A DNA stretch of 64,000 bases, taken from assembly GCF_013141775.1 (NCBI RefSeq), contig NZ_WHOB01000068.1:89643-153642 (forward strand). The letters are read 5' to 3'. Shown in pieces: positions 42,401-51,053 of this stretch. Source of the stretch: Paenibacillus phytohabitans. GTDB lineage: Bacteria; Bacillota; Bacilli; Paenibacillales; Paenibacillaceae. Each line of letters starts with the position of its first letter. The first letter of the stretch is position 1. The position numbers and the translations under genes were made by a program. Under the pieces are notes generated by a model. That model saw only the letters and a list, made by a program, of their open reading frames with translations. It was not told the origin of the DNA and did not search any database.

Positions 42401-43360
42401 ATGAATACATCTGATCGGATCAGCCATCTTCCCGCAAGCGGGGAGGAATATTCCGGCCTGGCCGCTGAGGCCGTAGACGCGATCGAGGAGCTGTCCGGGG
42501 TGCATCCCGGATACCGCCGCGCGCATGCCAAGGGAATCTGCTGCCGCGCTTTCTTCCGGCCAAGCGGCCTGGGCATGGAATTCACTACCGCAGCACATCT
42601 TCAGGAGCAGCAGGTAGACGCAGTGGTCCGTTTCTCGGGCAGCTCCACCGATCCGGCGCTGGCGGACCTTCTCTCGCCCGCCAAGGGTATGGCAGTCCAG
42701 TTCAGCCTGCCGGATGGAGGGATTACCAATCTGGTCGGAGTGACGATACCTGTCTTTTTTGCCCGCACCCCTGAGTCATTCATAGATATTGTCCGTACGG
42801 CCCACCGCGCACAGGCTGGCACACTCGGGACCCTGGAGCTGATCAAGGAAATCACGGTCCACTTCAGCGAGAGCAAGACGAGTCTGCTGGCCGTGAAACG
42901 GCTGAAGCCGCCTGCCAGCTACGCAGAGAGTCATTATTACTGCATTCATGCTTATTATATGGTGAATTCAGCGGGAAGGCAGCAGCCCGTGCGGTTCGAG
43001 TGGATTCCCGAGACGGGAGTGCGTACCTTATCGGCTGAAGATGCAGCGCAGCAGCCGGAGCATTACCTGGAGGATGAACTTGAGCTTCGCTTCAAAGATG
43101 AGTCGGCCATCTTCCAGCTTGTGGCTGTTCTCGGTGAAGAAGGGGACCCGACGGATGACCCTACCCGTGCCTGGCCTGAGGACCGCCGGAGAATCGATCT
43201 CGGCCGGCTGCATATCTCGGAGATCATTCCGGAACCGGAGGGGCTGGTAATGGACCCCACCGCCATCACGTCCGGGATACAGCTGTCGGACGATCCGATT
43301 CTTAACTTCCGCAGTGCAGCCTATGCCGATTCTCATCATAGACGAAGTGAAGGAAGATAA
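42401..43360 (+). CDS. Small catalase-family heme protein
   Basis: A 319-residue minimal catalase-like protein. HPGYRRAHAKGICCRAFFRP, VVRFSGSSTDPALADLLSPAKGMAVQFSL and FFARTPESFIDIVR correspond to the catalase core, and ILNFRSAAYADSHHRR holds the heme-ligand Tyr in its RxxxY...R context. Full catalases are about 480 residues; this form lacks the C-terminal helices, as in SrpA-like proteins. It likely has peroxidase-type activity. GAGGAGTGAG precedes the ATG. Confidence 0.88.
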   Translation: MNTSDRISHLPASGEEYSGLAAEAVDAIEELSGVHPGYRRAHAKGICCRAFFRPSGLGMEFTTAAHLQEQQVDAVVRFSGSSTDPALADLLSPAKGMAVQFSLPDGGITNLVGVTIPVFFARTPESFIDIVRTAHRAQAGTLGTLELIKEITVHFSESKTSLLAVKRLKPPASYAESHYYCIHAYYMVNSAGRQQPVRFEWIPETGVRTLSAEDAAQQPEHYLEDELELRFKDESAIFQLVAVLGEEGDPTDDPTRAWPEDRRRIDLGRLHISEIIPEPEGLVMDPTAITSGIQLSDDPILNFRSAAYADSHHRRSEGR

Positions 43361-43401
43361 TCCCGGCCGGAGCTGCGGTGAAGGCTGTCCGGATACAAAT
43401 T

Positions 43402-43440
43402 AAGCGCCAAAGGGACTTTTTGCTGCCCTTTGGCGCTTTT
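43402..43440 (+). terminator. Rho-independent terminator after the catalase-like gene
   Basis: AAGCGCCAAAGGG pairs perfectly with CCCTTTGGCGCTT and ends in TTTT. Confidence 0.9.
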
Positions 43441-43504
43441 GATTCAATCGCTAGGCCTGGTTGGGTAATGGATAATAATCCAGACACACAGAGAGGAGTG
43501 CAGT

Positions 43505-44392
43505 ATGCAGCAGGCTATGATTATCATTAACCCTGCGTCCGGCAAAGCAGACGCGCGGGACTATATCCGCAGTGCGGAAGAGATTCTGCAAAGCGCAGGG
43601 TATCAGGTTACCATCCATGAAACCGCAGGGGAGGGGGATGCAACTGCGTTCTGCGTGCAGGCATGCAGCGGGGGCTATGATCTGGTGGTGGCCATCGGCG
43701 GAGACGGCACCCTTCACGAGACCATGAACGGGCTTGCCGATCAGGAGCACCGCCCTACGCTGGGGATCGTGCCCATGGGAACGGTGAATGACTTCGCCCG
43801 TGCCCTGCAGATTCCGCTAAGTCCTGCGGATGCCATCCGGACGCTCTCTTCCTCCCGTACGCAAAGAGTCGACATGGGCCGGCTGAACGACCGGCTGTTC
43901 GTAAATGTGGTTGCTGCGGGCTCACTGGCCGGCTCACTCTCTTCTGTTACCACCGAAGACAAAACCCGGCTGGGTTTCCTGGCTTATCTGAAAGAAGGCA
44001 TTAAGGAGCTGGCCAGCAACAGCGCACACACTCTGACCATTACGCATGACGGGGAGATCTGGGAAGGCTCTTCGCCGCTGTTTATCGCGGCGCTTACGAA
44101 TTCAGTAGGCGGCTTCGAGAAGCTTGCGCCCGGTGCTGCGGTAGATGACGGGCTGCTTCACTGCTTCATCGTCAAGGATCTTAATCTGCTGAACACCGTT
44201 ACAGTCAGCATCTCTTTGCTGCTCGGCAACCTGAGAAATCATAAAGATGTTATCTACTTCACGGCCAGAGAAGTCGCGGTGCACTCTCCCGAGCCGGTGA
44301 AGACCAATGTCGATGGTGAAGAAGGCCCGCCGCTCCCAATCCGCCTAAGCACGATTCCGCGTCACATCCGGGTTATTGTGCCGGAGCAGTGA
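43505..44392 (+). CDS. Diacylglycerol kinase-like lipid kinase (YegS/BmrU/DgkB family)
   Basis: A 295-residue lipid kinase. IIINPASGKADARDY, the nucleotide loop AIGGDGTLHETMNGL and GIVPMGTVNDFARAL are the family motifs; the C-terminal beta-sandwich includes GFEKLAPGAAVDDGLLHCFIV. It phosphorylates diacylglycerol or a related lipid. GAGGAGTGCAGT precedes the ATG. Which of the several Bacillus paralogues it matches cannot be told. Confidence 0.92.
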   Translation: MQQAMIIINPASGKADARDYIRSAEEILQSAGYQVTIHETAGEGDATAFCVQACSGGYDLVVAIGGDGTLHETMNGLADQEHRPTLGIVPMGTVNDFARALQIPLSPADAIRTLSSSRTQRVDMGRLNDRLFVNVVAAGSLAGSLSSVTTEDKTRLGFLAYLKEGIKELASNSAHTLTITHDGEIWEGSSPLFIAALTNSVGGFEKLAPGAAVDDGLLHCFIVKDLNLLNTVTVSISLLLGNLRNHKDVIYFTAREVAVHSPEPVKTNVDGEEGPPLPIRLSTIPRHIRVIVPEQ

Positions 44393-44404
44393 CTGGCCAG
44401 CAGG

Positions 44405-45286
44405 TTATGAATGGTCACTCCCGTGCAGATCACTGAAATCCTCATTCAGCGTCCACTCCAGACGCCGAACCCACTCACGCTGCACCTCTTTGGGAGCAAT
44501 CCGCAGCCGGTGCAGCACATTCCACACTTTATATAGGCTGGATGCCTTCAGCTGCTGCGGTGTGAACGACAGCGGATTCCCGGACAGGTAGCCCCGGATG
44601 AAGGCTGCATTCAGCTTCTGGGCTTGCCCGGGGTAATGCAGCTTCGTGAACCAGCAGACCCAGGCCACGTCATTAAGCGGACCGCCCCATTCTGCCCATT
44701 CCCAGTCCAGCACATGAAGTGTACCTTCCGGTTCACAAAGTATATTATGTACCCCGTAATCCCCATGCGTCAGAACCCAAGGCTGGTCCTGGGCACCGGC
44801 AGCCGACAGGAGCTGGAGCGAATCCCTGCTCAGGGGACCCGGTACGAATTCTAACCTCTTAATCATCTGACTAAGTGCGGATCTGTTGCTGAGGCGCAGA
44901 CCTTGCTCCAGCAGTTGATACGGCTGCGAATGAATCTGGGAAGCCAGCAGCTGGCCCATTCTGCTGTATATTTGTTCCGCTCTTGCCCAGTCTCCTGCAT
45001 CAAGGACGGATTGTGCACTTACGCCCGGCATGCAGTCCATCACGAGTATCCGCATCCCGTCCATCTCTGACACCTCATGTATGGCCGGTGTATCACAGCT
45101 TCCCTGCACCAGCTTCATTGCCTGGATCTCATTGAGCGTGTCTTCGTTGGACAGATTCGTTACTTTGGCTACAAGCGGAGGCTCCGCCCCCGCCATCAGA
45201 TAGGCGAAATTTGTATACCCTCCTGTAAGCCGCTCCAACCGGCAGGCATATCTTATTTCCAGCGCTCTGATGATATTAGCATTCAT
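44405..45286 (-). CDS. Aminoglycoside phosphotransferase-like kinase
   Basis: A 293-residue APH/choline-kinase fold protein started at the ATG at 45286 (AGAGGG upstream). Motifs: GGYTNFAYLM (nucleotide loop), the catalytic loop HGDYGVHNIL and metal-binding LDWEWAEWGGPLND. Many members phosphorylate small metabolites rather than antibiotics; the WEW-GGPLND form is typical of choline- or ethanolamine-kinase-like proteins. Substrate unknown; resistance should not be assumed. Confidence 0.85.
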   Translation of the reverse strand: MNANIIRALEIRYACRLERLTGGYTNFAYLMAGAEPPLVAKVTNLSNEDTLNEIQAMKLVQGSCDTPAIHEVSEMDGMRILVMDCMPGVSAQSVLDAGDWARAEQIYSRMGQLLASQIHSQPYQLLEQGLRLSNRSALSQMIKRLEFVPGPLSRDSLQLLSAAGAQDQPWVLTHGDYGVHNILCEPEGTLHVLDWEWAEWGGPLNDVAWVCWFTKLHYPGQAQKLNAAFIRGYLSGNPLSFTPQQLKASSLYKVWNVLHRLRIAPKEVQREWVRRLEWTLNEDFSDLHGSDHS

Positions 45287-45467
45287 GATATGAAATCCCT
45301 CTCTTTTTCCTTCAGTAGACAATAATCCAAGAATATCACATGCTCCAGTTTATTACAGATTAAGGCTTTCTGCACAAGCAGCCCGGCCGGCAACTTCAGG
45401 TATCAAGCTTCAGCGGGAACTTGTGTACAACATATACATTCTTATATTTGCAGCATAAACAGACCCG

Positions 45468-45489
45468 CAAGTAACTTTACGGGTCTGTT
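45468..45489 (-). terminator. Terminator of the DinB gene
   Basis: AACAGACCCG and CGGGTCTGTT form a 10-base-pair stem; on the minus strand TTTATG follows. The DinB stop is at 45532. Confidence 0.7.
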
Positions 45490-45531
45490 CGGGATGCTTC
45501 TTATCGTTCCGGCAGTATTTACGCAGATTGG

Positions 45532-46008
45532 TTACTGCCGAAGCGTGACGTATAGCTTGTGTAACACAACCATTTGGCCGATATGGTAGGCATTATGCGT
45601 AGCCGCATTGCTGATGATTTCCCACCAGGCAGCCGGTTCAGGGAATCCTTCCACCTGTTCCTCCAGACCCTCTTCGGACAACAGGGTCTGCCATTGCAGC
45701 AAGACCTGCAGCAGGCTTCCCCGCAGCTCGCTGAATGCAGTACCCTCCGGAACCACAAAGCTGCGATTGTTATCACCAACCGGAGGGACAGCATCCACCC
45801 GCCCCGCCCGGTACCTGCTCTGCCAGGTCTCATTCCAGTACAGCAAATGCCGGGTAAGCTCAGCAATACTGTTCAAGCCCGCTCCGGGCTTCCAGAAAGC
45901 TTCTTCCTCTGTAACCGCCTCTACCGCCTGAATGAACGGAAGATGCCAGCTGGGGTCATTGGCATTCGCCAACAATTGATTGGCAAGCACATCCTTGGCA
46001 TGAACCAT
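45532..46008 (-). CDS. DinB family protein
   Basis: A 158-residue four-helix bundle of the DinB/YfiT family. The metal-binding histidines are visible in LTRHLLYWNETWQSRY and NAATHNAYHIGQMVVL. Members are often damage-inducible or bacillithiol-dependent transferases; the reaction here is unknown. AAGGAGAG precedes the ATG. Confidence 0.9.
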   Translation of the reverse strand: MVHAKDVLANQLLANANDPSWHLPFIQAVEAVTEEEAFWKPGAGLNSIAELTRHLLYWNETWQSRYRAGRVDAVPPVGDNNRSFVVPEGTAFSELRGSLLQVLLQWQTLLSEEGLEEQVEGFPEPAAWWEIISNAATHNAYHIGQMVVLHKLYVTLRQ

Positions 46009-46082
46009 ACTTCCACTCTCCTTTTCTTACTGAAAATACCACAATCCGGACATCCTAAGCCAGGTAGGGTTCAACTATAATT

Positions 46083-46118
46083 AAAGTCCTCTTCCCTTAA
46101 CGGGAACGAGGACTTTCT
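46083..46118 (-). terminator. Terminator of the YiiX-like gene
   Basis: AAAGTCCTCTTCCC pairs with GGGAACGAGGACTTT (one bulge); on the minus strand TTTAATTAT follows. It begins next to the stop at 46119. Confidence 0.7.
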
Positions 46119-46664
46119 CTACATCCCAGAAGGATGATAATCGCTTAACTTACCGTAATAAACCAGCTCCAGCCGGTCGCTCTGCCGGAAATCATCCGGG
46201 GTCACGAGTGCAGGCAGCTTATTCCACAGCTTAATCCCTGAGCGCTCCAGAATCTCGGCAACAAACTGCGAGCAGAAGTAGGAGTTGCTGAATTCAACCG
46301 GCTCCTTCAGCGCTATGCCGATGACACCGAGAATATTATAGAGATACTTCTGGCGGCTGCGGATGAAGACATGCAGAACCCGCTTCATTTTCTCCACCTC
46401 ACGGTCTGTAACCTGAAGCCTGTAGATGACGCATGTTGTACCCGGATACTTGCTGTATGTACCTGTACGGATATCCTCCTTCACGAACCCGCCGTTTAGC
46501 GGATTGGCCGGATGCTTCCGCCCGAAGCTGTACAGCTCTGACAGCTCCCGGTTAAACGAGATGGAGGCATGATTATACGGAGCCTTGGTGTAGCCCTGGA
46601 TCAGCTTCGTAAAAAGCGTCCCTGTATTGGTGAGCAGAATATAGACCGAAGAATCAGCTGACAT
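46119..46664 (-). CDS. YiiX/YebB-like NlpC/P60-superfamily protein
   Basis: A 181-residue protein started at the ATG at 46664 (AAGGGGAAAA upstream). YNHASISF carries the catalytic His and YFCSQFVAEIL the Cys, in the circularly permuted order (His before Cys) of the YiiX/YebB group of papain-like NlpC/P60 proteins. No signal peptide, so the substrate is probably not the cell wall; lipids or amide bonds are possible. Confidence 0.82.
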   Translation of the reverse strand: MSADSSVYILLTNTGTLFTKLIQGYTKAPYNHASISFNRELSELYSFGRKHPANPLNGGFVKEDIRTGTYSKYPGTTCVIYRLQVTDREVEKMKRVLHVFIRSRQKYLYNILGVIGIALKEPVEFSNSYFCSQFVAEILERSGIKLWNKLPALVTPDDFRQSDRLELVYYGKLSDYHPSGM

Positions 46665-46702
46665 TGCAATTTTCCCCTTATAATCTGGTATATAGGCCTT
46701 AT

Positions 46703-46830
46703 GTGGCAGTGATCCGGTAACTCGCCAGAATCCTGCACATAATACAACATTTCCCTCATTAAATCGGCTCAAACTCAAAATTGTTGTACAAAAGGCAGCA
46801 TTTCGCCTCTTCCAAGCAGCTTAGCGGGAA
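46703..46830. repeat. Dispersed intergenic repeat, copy 3
   Basis: Upstream of the YiiX-like gene and aligning with 2484-2622: GGTATATAG, then AATCCTGCACATAATACAAC, AAATCGGCTC and TTGTTGTACAAAAGGCAGCA in the same order and spacing, at roughly three-quarters identity by eye. Part overlaps the upstream leader of the YiiX-like gene. Confidence 0.65.
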
Positions 46831-46954
46831 GGCTACAGACTGCCGGAAACGAATCAGATCAAGTGTAAGCTTCAAAATAAGCTGGACACTCTGTTTATTC
46901 TAACATAAAATTCCTTTATTGAAATTCCACCCATAGATAAGTTGGTGATTGCTG

Positions 46955-47869
46955 ATGAACCGCTCGTTATTTACGCTCGTACTTATTTTCGCAGCTTTAT
47001 CGGTTATACACTTATTGTATCTTGCTGTCAGCAGACTGCAGAAGGACAAGGATTATACCGGAATCGGCTTCCGGATCAAAACCTGGTGGGGCATGCTGTT
47101 CATCTTCTGCCTGGCTACCCTGTCCAATTCCGTCGTTTCCCTGCTGTCCCTGATGGTACTGGCCTTCTTCGCGCTCAAAGAATATTTCTCCATGATCCGG
47201 ACAAGAAAAGCGGACCGCAGGCTGTTCCTCTGGGCGTACCTGTCCATTCCGCTGCAATTCTACTGGGTCTATATCGAGTGGTACGGGATGTTCATTGTCT
47301 TCATTCCGGTCTATGTGTTCCTGCTGCTGCCGCTGCCCAGGCTGATTAACAAAGGAACGCTGGGCTTCCTGCGCAGTGTCAGCGCCACCCAGTGGGGGCT
47401 GATGCTGATGGTCTTCGGGCTGAGCCACCTGGCCTACTTCCAGTTTGCGTCGCCGGAATATGGGGCCGGTCTTGTCCTGTTTCTGGTCGTGCTGACCCAG
47501 CTTAATGATGCCGTTCACTATATGGCCTCGATCTATTTCGGCAAACACAAAATCGTTCCTACCTCCAACCCCTACCTGACCTGGGAAGGATTCGCCTGCG
47601 CGTTCGTTGTAACTACAGCGGTGTCCTATCTGATCTATCCGCACCTCACACCGCTGAATCCGGCCTTCGGGTATCTCTCCGGCATGCTGATCAGCCTCAG
47701 CGGCTTCTTCGGCAGCCTGACCGTATCTGTGCTCAAGCGCGATCTGCTGATCGGCGATGATGATAAATTCGCTGCACTGAAGAAAAGCTACCTCAGCCGC
47801 ATCGACAGCCTTACCTATACAGCACCCGTGTTCTTCCATGTGATCCGTTACTTCTTCGACTTCATGTAG
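46955..47869 (+). CDS. CdsA-family membrane protein with degenerate signature
   Basis: A roughly 304-residue membrane protein with about eight helices (ATG 46955, GGTGAT upstream). It clearly belongs to the CDP-diglyceride synthase family: QLNDAVHYMASIYFGKHKIVPTSNPYLTWEGF matches the canonical ND..Y..GK.FG..KI.P..SPNKTWEGF, and SRIDSLTYTAPVFFHVIRYFF ends the protein. However, SPNKTWEG has become SNPYLTWEG and the C-terminal KDxGxxxPGHGGxxDRxD is IGDDDKFAALKKSYLSRID, so the HGG and one Asp are gone. It may be catalytically impaired or use another chemistry. Confidence 0.82.
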   Translation: MNRSLFTLVLIFAALSVIHLLYLAVSRLQKDKDYTGIGFRIKTWWGMLFIFCLATLSNSVVSLLSLMVLAFFALKEYFSMIRTRKADRRLFLWAYLSIPLQFYWVYIEWYGMFIVFIPVYVFLLLPLPRLINKGTLGFLRSVSATQWGLMLMVFGLSHLAYFQFASPEYGAGLVLFLVVLTQLNDAVHYMASIYFGKHKIVPTSNPYLTWEGFACAFVVTTAVSYLIYPHLTPLNPAFGYLSGMLISLSGFFGSLTVSVLKRDLLIGDDDKFAALKKSYLSRIDSLTYTAPVFFHVIRYFFDFM

Positions 47870-47905
47870 CCGCCCGGCAGGCCCGCTGCCGCTCCGGAAC
47901 GCAAA

Positions 47906-47939
47906 AACAGAGACTATCCGCTAAAGGATAGTCTCTGTT
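47906..47939 (-). terminator. Terminator between convergent genes
   Basis: AACAGAGACTATCC pairs perfectly (14 bp) with GGATAGTCTCTGTT; on the minus strand TTTTTG follows. It ends the VTC operon and probably also the CdsA-like gene. Confidence 0.88.
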
Positions 47940-47969
47940 GTGCTGTCAGGCTACTTATGCTCAGCCTGC

Positions 47970-50333
47970 TTACTTAGTGCTTGCTGCTGCATCCGCAGGA
48001 GCTGTTGTGCCTGCATCCGCTGGCTTGGTAGTTCCTGCGTCTGCTGGCTTCGTGGTGCCCGCGTCCGCAGGAGCTGTTGTGCCTGCGTCAACTGGCTTGG
48101 TAGTTCCTGCGTCTGCTGGCTTCGTGGTGCCCGCATCCGCAGGAGCTGTTGTGCCTGCATCCGCTGGCTTGGTAGTTCCTGCGTCTGCTGGCTTGGTGGT
48201 ACCTGCGTCAGCTGGCGGTGTGCCGCCTTGGCCGCCTTGACCGTTGCCTCTGCCGCCTCCGCCGCCGAATCCGCCTCCGCCGCCAGGGCCGCCCATGCCG
48301 CTTGGGGCAGTGGTTATACCGGATTCATTGACCCAGGTTACACTGCCGGTAATATCAAAGGTCACGAATTCGGTGCCTCCGCTGTACTCACCATCCGTAT
48401 ACAATCCGTCTACGGCTGCTCCGGTAGAGCTGCCTCCGGTATAGACAGTGTATGAGCCTTCTTTCAGCTCAGGGGAGCTCACAACTACCGTCTGGAAGCT
48501 CTTCGATGGAGTAAAGGTCAGGATTGTATTGCCGTCAGCGTCTTCCAGGTGAACCATTGTACCAGCTTGCTGGGTTTCCGAGAAGGTCATGCCCACCGAA
48601 TACTGGCTGGAGTCTTCACCAGGGGCCTGTGCCATGCCGGAGGCGCCTGCTGCTACCAGATATCCGCCCGTCATGTTGAAGGTTCCGTCATAATCCAGTG
48701 CGCCGTTGCCCGAGTTCTCAGGGCCATTCACAATTGCGGTTCCGCCGGTCATCGTGATTGACCCGTTGGAATCCAGGCCGTCGCCTGCTGCATCCACGGT
48801 CAGGGTTCCGCCGCTGATGGTCAGCAGGTTGCTTCCGGTGCCGGCAGTGAATTGATCTTGTGCCTGCGTTCCCCCAGCAGCCGCATTATTATCGTTGCCG
48901 CCGGCCACATTCACGCCGTCATCCGTCGCGACTACATGAATCTCACCGCCGGATATGGTAATGTTTCCTCCTTCAATCCCTTCATAGCTCTTCGTAATGT
49001 TGATCGTTCCGCCGGACAGGGAGGTCAGGGAATCGGCATGGATACCATCATCGCCTGCGGCAATTTCGAATTGTCCGTCCGTGATGGAGACATTGCTGTT
49101 ACTGTGCACCGCATCATCTGCGGAATCAATCGTGAAGCTTCCTCCGTTCACGGTGAGGTCCCCGCCTGCTTTCAGCCCCTTTGCGCTGGTGGATTCAGTC
49201 TCCGTGGTGGTAGTGGCATCTGTGCTGGTAGTAGCATCGGTGCTGGCAGTTGCCGTCTGGTCAGCCGTCCCTGCTGCATCCATCGCAGGCGGAGTTCCTC
49301 CGGCTGCCGCCTGATCCCCGGAAGCCTCTGTTCCCGGACGTTGGCCGCCGAAGCCACCGCCGCCCATACCCATGCCCATGCCGCCTTCGCCAGCCTTCAC
49401 TTCAGCATTTACATTGCCGCCGCCGGTTACCAGGGTGTAGGTTCCGCCGTCGATTACAGCCGCCGTCTCGGCTTGAATGCCGTCATTGCCTGCGGTAATA
49501 TCAAAGGTTCCTGCTGCAATGGCGATGAAGCCTTTGTCCGCATCTTCGTCGTTGGTCGATTTAATGCCATCGCCCTCTGCGTTAATCGTAATCGTACCGT
49601 CCTGTACGGCGATCAGGTCTTTACCGACGATACCATCATCTGCTGCCTTCACTTCAATTGTACCTGACATGATCTTCAGATCGTCTTTGCTTGAAATACC
49701 ATCGTTGTAATTACCGGTTACCGTCAGCTTGCCGGTGCCGTTAATGGTCAGATCGGCTTTACTGAAGATGGCCGCGCCTGGTTCATCGGTAGCCGCATCT
49801 GCGAACACATAAGCCGCTCCGTCAGTCACACTGTTCTCTGTGCCTTCCTGCAGGGTAATCACTACTTTACCCGCTTCCTTGATATAGACCGGAGCACTGT
49901 CACTGTCCGTCAGCTGAGCGCCGTTCAGCACCAGATGTACGGTTCCCTTCGCCTGCTCGTCTACAATAATCTGCCCGTCACTGAGCGTGCCGCTGAGTAC
50001 ATAAGTCCCTGCTTCCGTAATCGTTACTGTTCCGCCCTCAGCTGTGGCACCGGCGCCGTCGACAGCAGCGCTCGTTCCGGCTAGTGTAATCGCGGTCGAA
50101 TCCGCCTCCGTCCAGGCCGTCTCAGAATCGTCTTCATCAAAAGCTACCAGATCCGTCAGCTTCACACTTGCCAGCTGTACTGCGGCAGACGTGCTGCTCT
50201 GCTCTGCCGTTACCGCTGTAGCTGCGTTGTTACTTGCAGTATTTTGCGTAGCGGCATTTGTGCTGCAAGCAGACATGACTGCGGCGCATAACAACACCAG
50301 TCCTATTTTACTGCCTAAGATTAAGTTCTTCAT
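47970..50333 (-). CDS. Beta-helix lipoprotein with carbohydrate-binding-type domain and PADAGTT repeat tail
   Basis: A 787-residue lipoprotein (lipobox VMSAC, Cys23). Most of it is a DUF4353/carbohydrate-binding-like beta-helix with short turns such as GNYNDGISSKDDLKI, AADDGIVGKDLIAV and GDGIKSTNDEDADKGFI, repeated again after about residue 390. Two glycine-rich linkers (GGMGMGMGGGGFGG; GGPGGGGGFGGGGGRGNGQG) interrupt it. The tail is nine PADAGTTK/A octamers in a K-K-A order. Such proteins are found next to CotH kinases, VTC polyphosphate polymerases and DUF4956 proteins; here the last two precede it in one operon. A surface role linked to polyphosphate or anionic ligands is inference. Confidence 0.85.
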   Translation of the reverse strand: MKNLILGSKIGLVLLCAAVMSACSTNAATQNTASNNAATAVTAEQSSTSAAVQLASVKLTDLVAFDEDDSETAWTEADSTAITLAGTSAAVDGAGATAEGGTVTITEAGTYVLSGTLSDGQIIVDEQAKGTVHLVLNGAQLTDSDSAPVYIKEAGKVVITLQEGTENSVTDGAAYVFADAATDEPGAAIFSKADLTINGTGKLTVTGNYNDGISSKDDLKIMSGTIEVKAADDGIVGKDLIAVQDGTITINAEGDGIKSTNDEDADKGFIAIAAGTFDITAGNDGIQAETAAVIDGGTYTLVTGGGNVNAEVKAGEGGMGMGMGGGGFGGQRPGTEASGDQAAAGGTPPAMDAAGTADQTATASTDATTSTDATTTTETESTSAKGLKAGGDLTVNGGSFTIDSADDAVHSNSNVSITDGQFEIAAGDDGIHADSLTSLSGGTINITKSYEGIEGGNITISGGEIHVVATDDGVNVAGGNDNNAAAGGTQAQDQFTAGTGSNLLTISGGTLTVDAAGDGLDSNGSITMTGGTAIVNGPENSGNGALDYDGTFNMTGGYLVAAGASGMAQAPGEDSSQYSVGMTFSETQQAGTMVHLEDADGNTILTFTPSKSFQTVVVSSPELKEGSYTVYTGGSSTGAAVDGLYTDGEYSGGTEFVTFDITGSVTWVNESGITTAPSGMGGPGGGGGFGGGGGRGNGQGGQGGTPPADAGTTKPADAGTTKPADAGTTAPADAGTTKPADAGTTKPVDAGTTAPADAGTTKPADAGTTKPADAGTTAPADAAASTK
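48000..48215 (-). repeat. 24-bp tandem repeat encoding PADAGTTK/A
   Basis: Nine 24-base units arranged as three near-identical 72-base super-units (K, K, A at the eighth residue). Slippage-prone; length probably varies between strains. Confidence 0.9.
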
Positions 50334-50360
50334 CTGTCATCGTTCCCTTCTAGTCCAGCA

Positions 50361-51053
50361 TTAATAGTCATTCATGACCGGAGCCATGGTTAGTGAGAGG
50401 TCAAGGTTACCGTTGCGTGTACGGATAGCGTCAAGCAGTTCTTTCTGGCTGGTGTGCTCATCAATCGTTACGGCATAGACCAGTTCATACAGGCTGCCTA
50501 GTTCGGTCGTTCTGATTTTCTTAAGCTCGTAAGCTACATTGAATGTATTGAAAACTTCCGCGAAAGCTTCCTCATAGCCCAGATTCTCGGGAATGGTCAC
50601 TTTCAGTGTCTTTTGCACCGACTTTCTGAGACCGAAGCCCGTACGGTTCAGCACGACCATCAGGATGCAGAGAATAAGGGTGAAGAGTACCGCATAACCG
50701 AATGATCCAACCCCACAGGCCAGGCCGGAGGCCATAGTGAACAGGACGAAGGTGATATCCTTCGGATCGCCGGGTGCACTTCTGAACCGGATGATGGAGA
50801 AGGCGCCGGCAAGGCTGAAGGCCCGGGCAACGTTGCTGCCGATGAGCAGGATAATGATGGCCACAATGACCGGCAGCAGGACCATCGTAAGCGTGAAGCT
50901 CTGCGAATATCCGGCAGGGTTCGTCTTCATGTAGGTGAAGCTGATGAGTCCGCCAAGTACAATCGAGATCAATATGGTTAGAATGGCATTCGTGAAGGTT
51001 AGCTCCGTAGTGGTCAGGGCTGCGCTAAAAATCGAATCAAGCATATAGGACAC
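50361..51053 (-). CDS. DUF4956 membrane protein
   Basis: A 230-residue protein with four to five hydrophobic helices (ILTILISIVLGGLISFTYM, LTMVLLPVIVAIIILLIGS, LACGVGSFGYAVLFTLILCILMVVL) and the DUF4956 signature ARAFSLAGAFSIIRFRSAPGDPKDITFVLFTMASG. The C-terminal cytoplasmic domain is ferredoxin-like. DUF4956 genes regularly sit beside VTC-domain polyphosphate polymerases; it overlaps the VTC gene by 17 bases here. It may be the membrane channel or anchor. Confidence 0.9.
   Translation of the reverse strand: MSYMLDSIFSAALTTTELTFTNAILTILISIVLGGLISFTYMKTNPAGYSQSFTLTMVLLPVIVAIIILLIGSNVARAFSLAGAFSIIRFRSAPGDPKDITFVLFTMASGLACGVGSFGYAVLFTLILCILMVVLNRTGFGLRKSVQKTLKVTIPENLGYEEAFAEVFNTFNVAYELKKIRTTELGSLYELVYAVTIDEHTSQKELLDAIRTRNGNLDLSLTMAPVMNDY

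Noticed and set aside
44405..45286. Aminoglycoside resistance gene
   Set aside because: Only the APH fold is supported; the sequence lacks similarity I can link to a named resistance enzyme.
48000..48215. Possible CRISPR or satellite array
   Set aside because: The repeats are direct 24-mers without spacers, in frame with a lipoprotein gene.
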